This document shows, in pieces, positions 11,738 through 23,962 of a stretch of 64,000 nucleotides of DNA (positions within the stretch are counted from its first letter, which is position 1; every line of letters starts with the position of its first letter). The stretch covers positions 310,001 through 374,000 of the forward strand of contig JALLLT010000031.1 in NCBI GenBank assembly GCA_025266875.1, in the 5' to 3' direction. A program made the translations under genes and the position numbers. This stretch comes from Fennellomyces sp. T-0311 (Eukaryota; Mucoromycota; Mucoromycetes; Mucorales; Lichtheimiaceae). The notes beneath the pieces are model-generated. The model was given only the letters and a program-made list of their open reading frames with translations, made no database searches and was not told where the DNA came from.

Positions 11738-12263
11738 ATGGCCAAGTCCACCCAGAAGCGTTCGACTCTCGCTGACGTTGTCACCCGCGAATACACCATC
11801 CACCTTCACAAGTTGGTGCACGGTCGCTCGTTCAAGAAGCGCACTCCCCATGCCGTCAAGGCAATCAAGGAGTTTGCCACCAAGGCTATGGGTACCCAGG
11901 ACGTCCGCGTCGACCCTAGCTTGAACAAGGCCTTGTGGGCCCGTGGTGTCCGCAACGTTCCCCACCGCATTCGCGTCCGCATTGCCCGCAAGCGTAACGA
12001 TGATGAGGATGCCAAGGAGAAGCTCTACTCTTTCGTCACCTTCGTCCCTACCACCAACAACGCCAAGGGTAAGTTTTCGTTTTTTCTCTTTCTTTCTTTT
12101 CGCTGCACCGCTGTCCAGTAGTCGCACCCCTCGAATGGGAGGGAAGCGATTTCTGGCAGTTGAAAACGCGAGAGGTTGGAGTTCTCTTCTCCTATCTGTG
12201 AAGCGTATTTAACCCTAATTCGTCCAAATAGGCTTGGAAACCACCGTTGTCGATGACGAGTAA
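11738..12263 (+). CDS. RPL31: 60S ribosomal protein eL31
   Basis: Exons 11738-12068 and 12232-12263 with a 163-bp intron give 120 aa. The sequence carries the eL31 core: [10 protein letters not shown] near residue 18, [12 protein letters not shown] near 58 and [15 protein letters not shown] near 74, ending in LETTVVDDE. eL31 sits at the rim of the peptide exit tunnel of the large ribosomal subunit and contacts ribosome-associated chaperones. Length and both ends match the family. C-rich wobble positions (GTC, ACC, AAG) fit a highly expressed gene and contrast with the AT-rich GRDP genes upstream. Confidence 0.97.
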
Positions 12264-12771
12264 ATCTTTTGTTCCTACAATTGATTCATAATAAAAGTGG
12301 GCATTTGACCGCAATGTAAATATTTTTTGAAGTTTTGGTATTTGGATCTCGATCAATCATTGGAGGATCAGGAACCAGACGCGAAATGGCGTTGATCATG
12401 GATCATTCTCGTGGAATGTTTATTTTTATATTTTTCCCTAGGCCACACCTGCTAAAAGTAACTACTGTTTCGTCGCTAAGGCAGCAGAATGCATAAACGT
12501 GTTTTTATTGTATCGAAACAATAGTCTTTTCTGTATTATGCATAGCCCATAAATCTTCCCAATCCTTGACAACATCCTAACCAGATGCGAATGTAACATC
12601 ATAAGCCTATGTGGCGTTCTAAACTGTCGTAGATCGTTCGTGAACTTTAGGTTGACGACGCCCGAAATTGCCATGGATACGACGCATTGCCCTCATCCAC
12701 TCTTTAACTACACAACTGAGATCGTTCGTTCGTTTGTACAAAAAAATTTATTTTCGGTTGATTGCGTCTAG
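12264..12771. other. Convergent spacer
   Basis: About 500 bp between the ends of two convergent genes. No coding pattern, repeat or RNA gene was recognised; it should hold both polyadenylation regions. Confidence 0.5.
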
Positions 12772-13240
12772 TTACTGTCCGTCTTTGTCTTTATATTGTT
12801 TCGCCCACTAAACATGTATGGATCAATATATATCCCCAGAAACAGGCTTGTCAACAGTGTACTTACCGACATTGACGGAATCGTGCGCTTGGGTTCTTGG
12901 TAACGAATCTAATACGCGTCCTTGAGTATTCTATGTTTACTAGACATTATATCGGGCATACCTCCTTGTTAGCAGAGAGGCTCCAGACAGCGAAGAGCGT
13001 AGCGGCCATGCCGAAAGCAGCGATGGCAGTGTTGGGCTTCCAGGTCTTGGGCTGCGACCACCAGCCACCAGAAGGTGCCCTAATCAGTTGATAACAATCA
13101 ATTAAATTGGACAACGGGAAATGATAAAATCGACATTACCAGACTTCTTTAGGATAAGGAAAACGGCTAACACCACCCTAATGTTAATTCAGATTAATTC
13201 ATGGGCAGTTGTGTTTCCAAATGTGTCGACAGGTTACCAT
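12772..13240 (-). CDS. 78-aa single-span membrane protein, probably mitochondrial
   Basis: Five exons (13240-13238, 13177-13140, 13079-12962, 12908-12867, 12807-12772) give 78 aa. Exon 1 is just the ATG, directly followed by GTAACC. The protein begins MGGVSRFPYPKEVWAPSGGW, has one hydrophobic helix at about 31-49, then a charged tail with IPSMSWAKQYK. The PSGGWW...P..W..NT pattern and the single helix resemble small fungal inner-mitochondrial-membrane subunits, but I cannot assign it to a named complex; a complex I accessory subunit is possible. The four short introns (53-60 bp) each keep the frame. It was too split to show as a long open frame. Confidence 0.78.
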
Positions 13241-13411
13241 TGTCGTTTATTATTTTTTGGTAGTACTTGGAGGGCGCACTGGTGGATTGAAATCATAAAT
13301 TGCCGGACTTTGTGATGACATCACCGAGCTTCAGTGGTGGTTTGCGAAATCAGCCATAACGGTTGATACAGCATGTAGGTAACTTTTGTACAAAGAGCTT
13401 TCATTTTATTT

Positions 13412-15365
13412 TTAGATGACCATGTTTTCGTCTGCCCAAAGCTTAAACGTTCGGTCAAATCCGCAGGAGGCAATATATCGGTCATCTGGTCATATAAAGG
13501 CACGTTAGGAGCTGCTACGGCCAACATGCACAATACCACTTACCGTTCGATATATCAACTCCCATTACTTTGCTTTCATGGCCCTCCAGACTTTTAATCA
13601 ATCGGAAATCGTCACCAGACCAAATCTTGACACTGCCCTCGTAACCAGTAGTGGCCAGATAATAACCATCTCTGTTGAACTTGACATCGGATACCAGCGA
13701 CGAGTGTGCAGAAATAGTGTAAATGTTACGCAGTGTTCGCATATCCCAGATCTTGACGGTGTTATCGGCGCTTGCCGAAGCGAGATGGTAGCCATTTGGA
13801 GACCAATCCAAACCGAGAATGTCCTTCACATGCCCTTCCAGAGTCATGGCGGATCTTCCTGTCCGGGTATCCCACACTCGACCGACACAATCCAAACCTC
13901 TATGATTCTCTCGAGTTATTCAAAAGGTAAATCATCTCAAATCGACGCTTACCCCGTCGCAACAAGGCTTCCATCACACTGAAAAGCAATTGCATAGACT
14001 TCCTTTGAGTGTCCTTCCTGCAGTAATAACTCGGTTTCTTGTTCAACATCCCACAATCGCCACGTTCCATCGAAGCCCGCGCTTCCAAGAAATCGACCTG
14101 AAGGATGGAATGCCACACGAGATACACGGTTCACGTGTCCAGTTAGTGTTGATAATGGGGCTTCTCTACATAGGTTGCATTAATACGAAGATAAAATAGC
14201 AAAAAAAAGAATCAGTGGCTTACTTGTCCAAGCTCCACAAGTGAATCAGCGAATCTGCACCACCGGTCGCAAAGTTCATTACACTTTTATCCAAGCTTAT
14301 CGTCGACTCGGGATGAAAGGCAATACCGCCGATTCGATCTGTATGTCCTCTGAACGTCAAGAGAGATTCAGTTTGCGGCACGGACCATAACCTAAGACCG
14401 CCTGACCAGGCACCTGTGACAAGCATTTGCGAATTGGGTGTAAATGCGCATTGAGCGACAGGGCGTTCGTCTGTCAATTCTGATGCCCAGTTGGTATAAC
14501 CCTGATTATATGCATTTAATCAGTCCTCAATATTCATACTTCAGACCCGTTTCTTCGAAGCAAACCTTCAGTTTTGTATGTAGTTCTTTACGACTTGCTT
14601 TAAGCTGCGGTAATGGGATATCAACCTCGGCGTTTTGTCGCTCTAACCGCTTCTTTGCCCTATCCGAAAAGCCAATTAGGTAACTGTCAAGTGGAGGGGT
14701 AAGGATATGGTACGTACCGTGGCAGAGAATAGCTTGTAATCCATCTCCTTGCTTCTAGAAGATCCTGTGAACCTGGTGTGAAGAATTCTTCTTCTACCTA
14801 CAATCCCCGTTAGCAACAAACGCCACCATGACCATCCACTTCGAACACATACCTCTTCTTCACTTTCACTCTCTGATTCCGATTCCACTTCATGACCTTC
14901 TTGAATCGATAGCAAATACCGAAGACGCGATCGTCGATCATCCGGCTATCCATATATTAACCCTACGTGTCACATAATTAAAGAAAACTTACCCCTTCAC
15001 CGAACAAACATTGAGGCTCACCGAGCTCTCTCAGTCGCAATCGAACACGTGTATCGTCTGTGGGCACTGCGATTTGTCGAGCACGTTTCCGTCGTTCAAA
15101 CTCGTCCAGAATCTCCTGATCTGCTTGTCTCGCGCGCATTGACGATTCGGACATGTCAAGGTCAGTCGCATCAGCTAAGAAATAAATAGTTAGAACGCGT
15201 CGTCTTCATAACGCAGAGGTATCATTTACCTAATGCATCGAGATCAATGCCACCTGGTGCCAAGGTAGCAACGCCAGCCTCGTTGACTCTGAGACGCTTT
15301 GCATTCTCTTGTTCATCTAACGCTCCAAAATGGACCCGGGATTTTGCTTTCGGCTTATTCTCCAT
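13412..15365 (-). CDS. PRP4: U4/U6 snRNP splicing factor PRP4 (PRPF4), WD40
   Basis: Nine exons (15365-15230, 15174-14993, 14945-14853, 14797-14718, 14683-14566, 14501-14224, 14165-13953, 13899-13544, 13485-13412) give 509 aa, near the 522 aa of the human protein. The N-terminal half has the PRP4 signature [20 protein letters not shown] followed by RSRLR and a Glu/Ser-rich stretch. The C-terminal half is a WD40 propeller with repeats ending RLWSV, HLWSL, RLWDV, RVWDT, KIWDM, KIWSG and KLWAD. PRP4 binds the U4/U6 snRNA complex with PRP3 in the tri-snRNP. Introns are 47-64 bp. Signature and propeller together make the assignment firm. Confidence 0.96.
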
Positions 15366-16696
15366 GGTTTGTCTTCAAATGAATTCAGATAAATCGAGTC
15401 TATCGTTGATGGGCTTGCTGAGTACTGATCACCCACCGATCGTAAAGATCTGTTCGTTATGAAGTAGATATGGCTCAAATTTGAACACTTCTCTCTTTTT
15501 GATTTCCCGATACAAGATATTTGGTATGAGTAGCTGCAAAGTCCTCGATTCAATAACTTGATGTTTATTCGTCAATATGTAAAGACATAGTTACTAGACC
15601 TACATGGCTGCTATTGATTGTAGCAACATGATGTTTTAAAATGCTCCAAAGGTCATGCCAAGAGCAGGACCGCCAGAAAATTCTGAATGGTGTGGTTCGA
15701 CTGATATCAGTAAAGAATCCCACCTTGCACTTCTCATCGATTCGTAGGTTCACTTTGGCTCTTCTGCAGCTGGGGCCTTGGATTGGCATCAAGATAATTT
15801 ACGTGTATCATTCCAATCCTGCGAAGGAAAAAATAGTTTCCCTAGTGTAGGTTGACTTGGTACTCAATGAATGACTTACTCTTCATCTCAATTGCTACCA
15901 GATGTTCTTTGATTGGGACTCGTACTAACAACAATGCTTACCCAATATATGCATTCATATCATCGTTTTCTCGGCTGTTCTTACAGTCGTGTTAGAGACT
16001 TCCCTGAAGATTAATATATCCAGATTCATGGCTATGTGCTGAATATTAAGGGCGGGTAGCCATATGAATCAGTCAGTGACGAATTTGAAGTTCCTATCAA
16101 TAGTTCGACATACTTCGATTGCTGTAGCGTTTTGCAATGAGCAAGGTTCTAATAGCATATGTAAAATATCCATCATTTACCTGACATTGTGTGGGGCATC
16201 ATATCTGGAAGTGTACCAGAGTACAGCCGCTCTAAGATACAGAAGGCAATGCTTTGTGAATATTACCGAAGACACTCTTCATATGTGTAGTCGTTGAACG
16301 AGTTATTGGCCAGTTATCTTGTATCATACAACATCGATTTCTGTCGCATATTTATCCAAGTTATTTGGAGTAATAGTATCGCTATGATTAGTTATCTTCC
16401 TGCTATATTTTAGCATTTAATTGCGCTATTCTTCTGTACGCAATGTATGGGTATACCATTCCAAAACAATCTCCAAAATTGAAACCAATCGTTGGTCGGG
16501 ATGATCCTTAAAAGCATATCAATATGTATGATATTGTCAGATAGCAGGGGCAATACCCTTGGGAACTTGCCAGTTTACGACATCAACCACCTTGCAACTA
16601 AATTGTGCGCGATGACCAGTTACTTGGATCAGGTCAAGGGAGAATGGACTCAGATTGTCTTGATACGATCCTCCAATGGCATTTTCAAGGCGTACA

Positions 16697-16815
16697 CACC
16701 GTAAAAAAATTTTCTTGTAAAATGGCAGTTTTCACAGGATTTTACAGGACTTTACAAGACTTTGTATAATTTTATAGTACCGTCGTGCTACGTTACACTA
16801 GGATTTTTTACGGTG
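16697..16815. mobile_element. MITE-like foldback element
   Basis: CACCGTAAAAAA at 16697 is matched by its reverse complement TTTTTTACGGTG ending at 16815, giving terminal inverted repeats of at least 12 bp around 119 bp of AT-rich sequence. The interior has short near-repeats (AGGATTTTAC, AGGACTTTAC, AAGACTTTG). There is no open frame. No clear target-site duplication was seen, so an imperfect hairpin of another origin is possible. Confidence 0.55.
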
Positions 16816-17278
16816 CAGTGACAAGCCTGTTGAATTCAGCTTCTCCAGTGGAATCCATGCATATTTTAATGTTTTCGTAAGCTTGTCCATAGATCAAGAC
16901 CGAGTGAATCAGGTTGCCTTGTTGTAGTTGGTTTTTTTTCTTCAACACAATACTCCATTGCTTTCTGTATATTGAGCATAAAAGTACGCTTGAGACTACC
17001 ATCCGTTTGTGAATTGTGTCACTGCAACACATGTGGAAGAAGTTTGCTTGACACAAGATAGGCTCATAAGGAGCATATTACTGGTTACCCGATAAGATAC
17101 GAGAGATCTTGAATGCCGTGAGTGAGGCTTATTATTGCTGCACGTAGTATTTATTTAAAGTTTTAACCTGCTCACACTTATGGATATAATACCACCATAG
17201 AAGTTAGATAGCCACTTTGTGTATTAAATCCTAAATATTTTACTGCTAGGTAAGTAGCAATTAAGGAAGTACTTTCAG

Positions 17279-17446
17279 GCGTTTGAAGAACAGTTTCAAT
17301 ACCATCAAGGACTGACTATTAATATATCGAAACCTGTCCAACGTCAGTGGAAGGAATTTTACGATGACGATGAACAATGTTTTCTCACTCCTGAAAATGT
17401 AACTTCAGGAGCAGTTGAAGTAGCATGCTTGTGTATGCGTCTCTAA
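17279..17446 (+). pseudogene. Relic of GRDP (DUF1399) exon 3
   Basis: A 55-codon frame translates to a segment alignable with exon 3 of both GRDP genes: YHQGL, QRQWKEFY, LTPENV, then VACLC, against HQSL, QWRQFY, LTLENV, LPCSFC in copy 1 and LTPENV in copy 2. An acceptor-like TTTCAG precedes it. It ends at a stop soon after the first Cys pair, the CxxC has become CxC, and no neighbouring exons were found. It is best read as the remnant of a third, decayed copy about 6 kb downstream of the functional pair. Confidence 0.68.
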
Positions 17447-20400
17447 TAAATTTACCTACCGAATAGTCCAATGGGAGACTCTTTTGATGCAAACACCTAG
17501 ATTCAGTTGAATTGTGCTCTCGTAATAGCGAATAGGATTCAATATATGAGCATCCCATATACTATTTAATCAACATTTTCATTGAAAACATCAGCAAAAG
17601 AACGGTGACACATTGGGAATGTATAATTTACTTATTGAGGGGAGAAAATGGTTTGAATATAATGAAGCTCAGCACAAAACAATATATTTTTTCTTCAAAT
17701 CTTCGTTATCGAGTATATCGCTGTAGCGCACAAATCGCTCCATCAATGCCTAGTAAAAATAGCAGTTTTTGACCGTGAAAGCCTTGTTAAAGACGCATTA
17801 CAATACGACGGCTGTCAACTGCGCGATTGATTCAGCCTACAAAGCGCTTGAATGCCGGTGAGATTATGTTTGATGATGCAATGATGGGAAGCAACAGTAC
17901 AATCCATCACCTTGACTCTAGTGATACTGACACCGACGAAACACTTTAATGAGCAGCAGCAATGCTCAACGAGCTCAATGAAACAAGCACCAAGCTACTT
18001 GTAATTCATGTCCAAGCGTCAGGAAAATGAAGAGAGCATGATAAAGCGTCCATCTTTCAAATACGTATCTCTGATCAATCAACGTCAATACCCGACCATG
18101 AAAACCAACTTGTGTATATATTTATTGCTTTTGTTCTGTTTGCCTTCATGTCAGCGGGTGAAGTTTTGACAGATCAAATTTATGTAGCTGATTAAAAGAA
18201 GCAGGGCCACGAATGTACCCTGAAGAAGTTATGTGACCAATATTGGCGCGAAATGATGGACTAGAGCCTTGGCGTAATTATGAACATTATTGCACTGGAG
18301 ACGAACAGTATCTGCGGGTCTCATTCATCGGTTTCATCGTCAAGCATTATGATGTTTACTCAAAAGTTAAGCTCATGGCAAATATCTTATACCACAGCGA
18401 ACTTGTCAGTCTTACCGACGATTGCATTCCAGTGTTAGGGCGAACCGGTAGAGCTACGCAAAGCTTATGACAAGTATGATATTGAGAAAATTAAAGATAA
18501 AGAACAACACGGAGCCGGCGGCTTACGCTTGTATGACATTGACTTCCAGAGAGCAATGTATTCCCAAAGTTAAAGATGTCGATGTGTGTGTGCATGAACG
18601 TTGTAGAAATAATTTTGAAGTCAGTCTTTAAACCTGCTTCTAATGAAATGTCATTAAAGTAGCAGAAATGTCCCCAATGTCGTGAGCTGAAGAAAAAAAA
18701 AGCGAATATACAACTCGATTACTACTCATGATGTGCTATTAATAGCAGCAAGTCGTTTTGTAAGCCAGTTTCGCGTGGGGATATTATAGAGGCACGTAGC
18801 AAATCTCATAAGAAAGATAGACCGTGTTCACTTCAAATAAAGCGGGCTGGATCGACCAGGGCGTTTACTGCTGTCAATGGAAATTGATATGAGTTTTCAT
18901 TTCTGGGTTGACACATCACACAGTATATTCTGACCGTTGCAGCTACTGCTCTGTGTTTTTTATTTTTTCAGCGTCACACATAGATAAGCGCTGGTTAAAC
19001 GTCTTCAATAATTATTGAGCGTTTAGGCGTTGAAACTATTGTATTTTCCTTTTGAACAGTACCTTGTCAACTCCCGAATGCTGATCAAGAACACCGTGTT
19101 GGTTCAGCGCGCATGAAAGACCCACCTTGTGCAATGGTTCTCTCTTCATTATCGTTTTACTCTGCACAAAAAAGCGCAGATACTCAACGTTTATACCAGT
19201 ATTCTGACGCAATTGCCTCCTGTAGAAAAACCGTATTTCGTGCTTTGGCCGATTATAAGTCTTTCAGTATTAAGCCTTAGTTAATACGCATACTGAATTG
19301 TTTATCACTTCAACGACGTAACAGCCGGGTTAACACATTCAAATGGTTTGCTGATGCTTGAAGACATAACCGTTCCCGGCTTGCTGGGTACTCTCATCTA
19401 AAAGGTAAACTAAGATTAAAAGGTGTCATATCTTTAGAAAATTTTAACCGAGCCATCAGCTGTTAGTAATAGCAATATTATGCACGGAGCTGAAGAGCAT
19501 TGTCGCCTAATTGAACAAATTTCTTTACAGCTTTTGGTATGTGCAGACTGTTTATATCGTTTTATTATATTAGTCTTTAACTACCGTATGTGTACGCATT
19601 GGATGCGGCACCTTCCTATTTGATAGACAGTAATTATTCGCACGTCAAAAACGCACTCGTTTGCCATATTATTTCACTGATAAATAAAGAGTATGGTAAA
19701 TGAAGAGGGAGAAAATTCTGCCTTGGAAGTATAACCTTGTCATCAATTGCGTCATTGATGAGGAAGCGTGCCAAAAAGTTACGTAATGCACTGCTTTGAT
19801 TGCCTATCCCGATAAAGTTTTTGATAATGAATGATCGCCATGACAATTGGCGCTGACTCTTTTTTTGCAATCTGGACGTTGTAAATCCTTTTCTCTTGTT
19901 CCCTTTACCATTTCTGACACTACTCCGTGCGAGGACCAGTTTCCAAGTTTGGCGAGATCCGAAACAAAGACAGTAGTAAACATTGGTCTGCGATTGTCGT
20001 GCGATGATGGTTAGAAAGGCATAGGTGTGCGTAAACAACAATTGCTACGATCGGCGATCACCATTATTTCATAATTATTTGTGTATGTGGCTCAAGACAA
20101 CAAGATAATACGCCAGAAGAAAAATCCCATTATTGTTTGTAAATAATAAAGATGGGCTGTTTATACAACAAGGAAAAGCATGTGGGGCAATGATGCTTGT
20201 AGTCGTCATTACTCCCGCAGACGCATATTCTCCTTTCATAAACATTATTGTTATGGGCGCAACCTTACCGCTTTGCAAACTAAATGTAAGCACGTTGCGG
20301 GGTCTTGAATGGAAGATACCCTTTTAAGCTTTTGCGACACAATCGCCAGAGAAGAAATCGGTGATGATACACATATTAGCGGCAAGCCCATCGAAAAGCC

Positions 20401-20821
20401 ACGGTTTGAAGGAACGGGCTGATCACGTTGGTTCCAAGCAAACGTGAAAAGGCGCCGCTTGAATTCAAGCGATGGTGTCTACATGATTTTATGCCGCTCA
20501 AGAAGTCGGTGTAACTAACTCATCGGGTGACCAGCCATTGCAAAGGACGGACTCAAATAGTTATGCAAAAAGGTCATAAAGAAGCCGACCGTGTGGCCTG
20601 CTTTTTTGTGCTCCGTTTGTTTGCGCTGAGCGCACTGACACTTTGGAGATAATAATCTGACACACCGAAAACCGACGGCAGTCCCAGACAAAAAGGCTTC
20701 CAGAAAAAAATTCTTTTACTGCTTCTTTTCCCTTTTTTCGCGTTTGCAACTTTCATTTTATTCAACACAAGGTAAGCGAGGCATTCTTTTCCTGGCGTGT
20801 ACAAACGGTCCTGCAGGTTTT

Positions 20822-23076
20822 ATGGCGCCTCAAGAAGTTCCTCGTTCCGTATCTTTGCCTGTATCTCCTGAATCAGTATCAGCTGATCATGCTCCCAAGA
20901 CCAAGCATAAAATGAGGAGCCAGCGCACCAATCGTCGAAGCGTTTCTCGCGCATCAACGCACTCTGACAGCTTGGTCGATTTGAATGACCCTCCTCAAGC
21001 AGTAGAAAACGGTAAAGCAGAGGGGAGGGGAGCGTGCTCGCAGTAACATTTTCACCCACATCGTTTTATTTCTTTCTGTCTGATACATAAGATGATGATG
21101 TACCATCTGATATGAGCTATCAATCAAAGTCTACGGGAGAGTCCGATGTTGATGAGCGCGGAAACCCTGCTGCGTGCATCTTTGTCGCAAGGTGTGAATG
21201 GCCCTAGTGCCTCTGACGCGCATCCGATTAACAATGATGTTCATAGCTTGACCAAAGGAAAGAACGATGAAGAGTTGAACATTTCTGTCTCGAATCATTT
21301 TGAGCAATGGGGCAGTTTATTGAATGTCAAGGTCTTGAAGGACTGGATGGGTCGTCCTTACGCATTTGTTCAGTTTGAGGTACTATCGTTTTCTTTTTCC
21401 TGCGCATCTTTCACTCATTTGTTCTATTCGCATAGCGCGTGCAGGATGCAAAAATGGCGCTGCAGAAAGCGCCAGGAACACTCTTGGATGGCCGCAACAT
21501 TCGCTGCGAACCTGCCCGGGTCAATCGTACTTTATGTATCACGACGTGTGACATCCCGCTTGTCACTCAGGTAGCATTGTGTCGATCGCTTTCCAAAAGC
21601 TGAAACTAAGAAAAACCAACAGGAGATCGAAAGTGAGCTCGCAACCTATGGCAAGATTGAGGATATCACGATCCTTCACGGCTACCCCGCGCCTGATGGA
21701 AATGCCGTTAACGATTGCGCGTATGTCAAATACTGCTATCGTGATGACGCGGTCAAAGCCTATCTGGTAAGAAGGCACAGAGCGCAGAGAGAACCCGCAG
21801 TGTTGACCATTGTTTCATTCGCAGACATTGTCCAAAGCGGTTCAAAAGTGGTGGGTCGAGTGGGCCTCCAATCTCGATACGCTTTCTGCGTCAAGCAATG
21901 GATCCTCTTTGCAAAGCACTTTTCAACTCACACGCGCCGATCGCACCAGTGTCTTTGTCGGCAATTTGTTCGAGCAAGTCACAGAAGATGAGCTTCGCTA
22001 TCGTTTTTCTCAATATGGAAAGGTCGTCCATTTACGCATCATCCGCAAGCTCAATGGTCCCAACCCTCGCGTGTTTGCATTTATCCGCTACTCCAATGAA
22101 GCTCAGGCCAAAGATGGCATCCAAGCCGAGGTACGCTTATTTTCCGTTTGCCAAGCTTTTTTTGTCCTTACGAGAAAAAAAATGTGCAGAACAATGCGAT
22201 ATGGAACGAGAAACAACTGCGAGTCTCGTATCGAGAACACCGCAATCCGAATCTGACGATTTCCCAGCGTGACCTGAACCGTCGCATGCTTGAGAAACCT
22301 CATCCTCCTGGTCTGGGCGTACCTGCCTCGGGCCATCAGTATCTGGTTTCAGGTGAATCTCAAGGCCAAGCAACTGCGCACGTCAGACCTGTCACCGAGA
22401 ATGGCACGGAAGCCATGAAAGAAGAGCCGAAGGGCAAACCGCATCGGCATCGGCACGTGTCCAATGGCACACATAACGGCCAACAGCATGACATGGCATA
22501 CGCTCAACAGCAGCAATATATGGCGCCAGGCCCGTACCATGACCCTGCGACAACATATGCGGTACTTTTTTTTTTCGAAAAACAGACAGGATATGAGTAA
22601 TGAGCTCATGGAGCTTGCTTGTTACATCTAGAACAGGGAGGAGCAGCAGCAACAACCGATGGTACTCGGTCCAATGCAAGGTATATAGGATATATGAAAT
22701 CACGTGTCGTGTGCTTCTGTCCAACGCTTTTTCTTTCAAACAAGATGCAGGAACTAATGGCAACGGAAGCATGAGCGCTGTGTATATGCCTGCTGGCTAT
22801 TACGACTACTCTGGCGCGTACTATACACCGGTGAACTACTACCCTGGCATGTCGTACGGGAACGGTTCAAGCCCGCAGCACCGGCGGTCTTCGGCTGGCA
22901 ACGGCTATTACTACATGATGGCGCCACCGCCTTTATACCAGGCGCCGAGCACGGCGGGCGGACCTGCGGGATACGTGTATCCGCCTTTCAGAGGCTACAG
23001 CACTCCGCCGCAGTCTCCCAGCTCTGACAGAAAGGAGAAGCGTCGAAACAACGGAAAAAAGAAGAATGCAGAATAG
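20822..23076 (+). CDS. RNA-binding protein with three RRM domains
   Basis: Nine exons (20822-21011, 21092-21191, 21247-21379, 21445-21570, 21623-21766, 21825-22130, 22190-22561, 22632-22680, 22745-23076) give 583 aa. RRM1 begins ACIFVASL near residue 90 and has RNP1-like GRPYAFVQF; RRM2 begins TLCITTCDIP near 167; RRM3 has TSVFVGNLF near 265 and PRVFAFIRY. The N-terminus is Ser/Arg-rich; the C-terminal third is low complexity, rich in His, Gln, then Tyr, Gly and Pro, ending in a Lys-rich tail. A further intron (about 20772-20817) probably lies in the 5'UTR. The layout resembles fungal multi-RRM regulators of mRNA fate, but a specific orthologue is not named. Introns interrupt each RRM. Confidence 0.9.
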
Positions 23077-23321
23077 TTTAGTTTGATTTCTGTCGATGTG
23101 TTGCGCAAAAAACAGCAAGGAAGCAAAGAAAAAAAAAGTTCGATCGTTTTCCCATTGCAAAACGTGACACAGGCTAAGAGTTCCCCACAATCCATGTCAT
23201 AGGGTGTCGCACAACAACACAAACAGATTTGCTGAAAACACGCAGTGGCTGAAAAAGCGGCATCTCGCACCTCTTTTTTCCCTCCTTCCCCATTTTACTT
23301 TTTGGACCCCCTTTAATACTA

Positions 23322-23888
23322 ATGACTGCCACCATGATGGTAATGCTTTCTCCATACGGCACCATCCTCGACACCTGCCCCAGTCGAAAAGCCTGGCACG
23401 GACAGCCGCTGATGCGCTTTGTGCACACGGATGATCTGATCCGGCTATGTGCGGGGCTAAGCGCGGCGTACAAGCACATCATGCTAGACGAACCTCTCAA
23501 AGTACGGATCGCTCAGAAGGCCGACGACTATCGATGGTACGAATTGGCGGTGGTCGAGAGCGAACCGCAGCTCCAGATTGTCATCCAGCCCTCTGATGAT
23601 GATGGAAAGCAGTCGTGGATACATCATGCGCTAGAGAACGGAGTAACAATCGTGGCACATGCACTGGTTGTCGTCGTGCAGCTGTTACAGGATCACGGCT
23701 ACCACATCAAGAACGTCCGGTACGAATTGACCGACCGCATGCTCAACATGCTTGCCTGGGCCGGCTTGGTCAAGGACCTTGGCCTCGCAAAGACGCTTGT
23801 AGACCGTTTGTTGGATAATTGTGTCAGTTGGTATATGGATCACGCGCTCAAGCACACTGGGCCTGGCTTGTGTGATGTCGTCGTATGA
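23322..23888 (+). CDS. Uncharacterised 188-aa protein, intronless
   Basis: A single open frame of 188 codons starting MTATMMVML. Composition is that of a folded soluble protein, with a predicted helix-rich C-terminal half (HALVVVVQLLQDHG, then LTDRMLNMLAWAGLVKDLG). No signal peptide, membrane span or family motif was recognised. An intron-free gene stands out here, but the codon usage is GC-rich at wobble positions and a frame this long is unlikely by chance. The stop is only 74 bp from the convergent COQ9 stop. An in-frame ATG at codon 5 is an alternative start. Confidence 0.65.
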   Translation: MTATMMVMLSPYGTILDTCPSRKAWHGQPLMRFVHTDDLIRLCAGLSAAYKHIMLDEPLKVRIAQKADDYRWYELAVVESEPQLQIVIQPSDDDGKQSWIHHALENGVTIVAHALVVVVQLLQDHGYHIKNVRYELTDRMLNMLAWAGLVKDLGLAKTLVDRLLDNCVSWYMDHALKHTGPGLCDVVV

Positions 23889-23962
23889 AGAAACAACCCG
23901 CCCCACCCCAAACTCCATTGTACATACCACAGCTTAGTTTATATCAATACACAGAACAACCG

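Larger units (their letters stand above)
15366..20821. other. Gene-poor, degenerate region
   Basis: About 5.4 kb between PRP4 and the RRM gene. It holds many short open fragments interrupted by stops in all frames, for example 17930-18800 and 19000-20330, and no gene model could be built. The pattern suggests old mobile-element or duplicated-gene debris; no transposase or reverse-transcriptase motif was recognised. Two parts are identifiable and listed separately: a MITE-like foldback and a relic of one GRDP exon. Confidence 0.55.
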
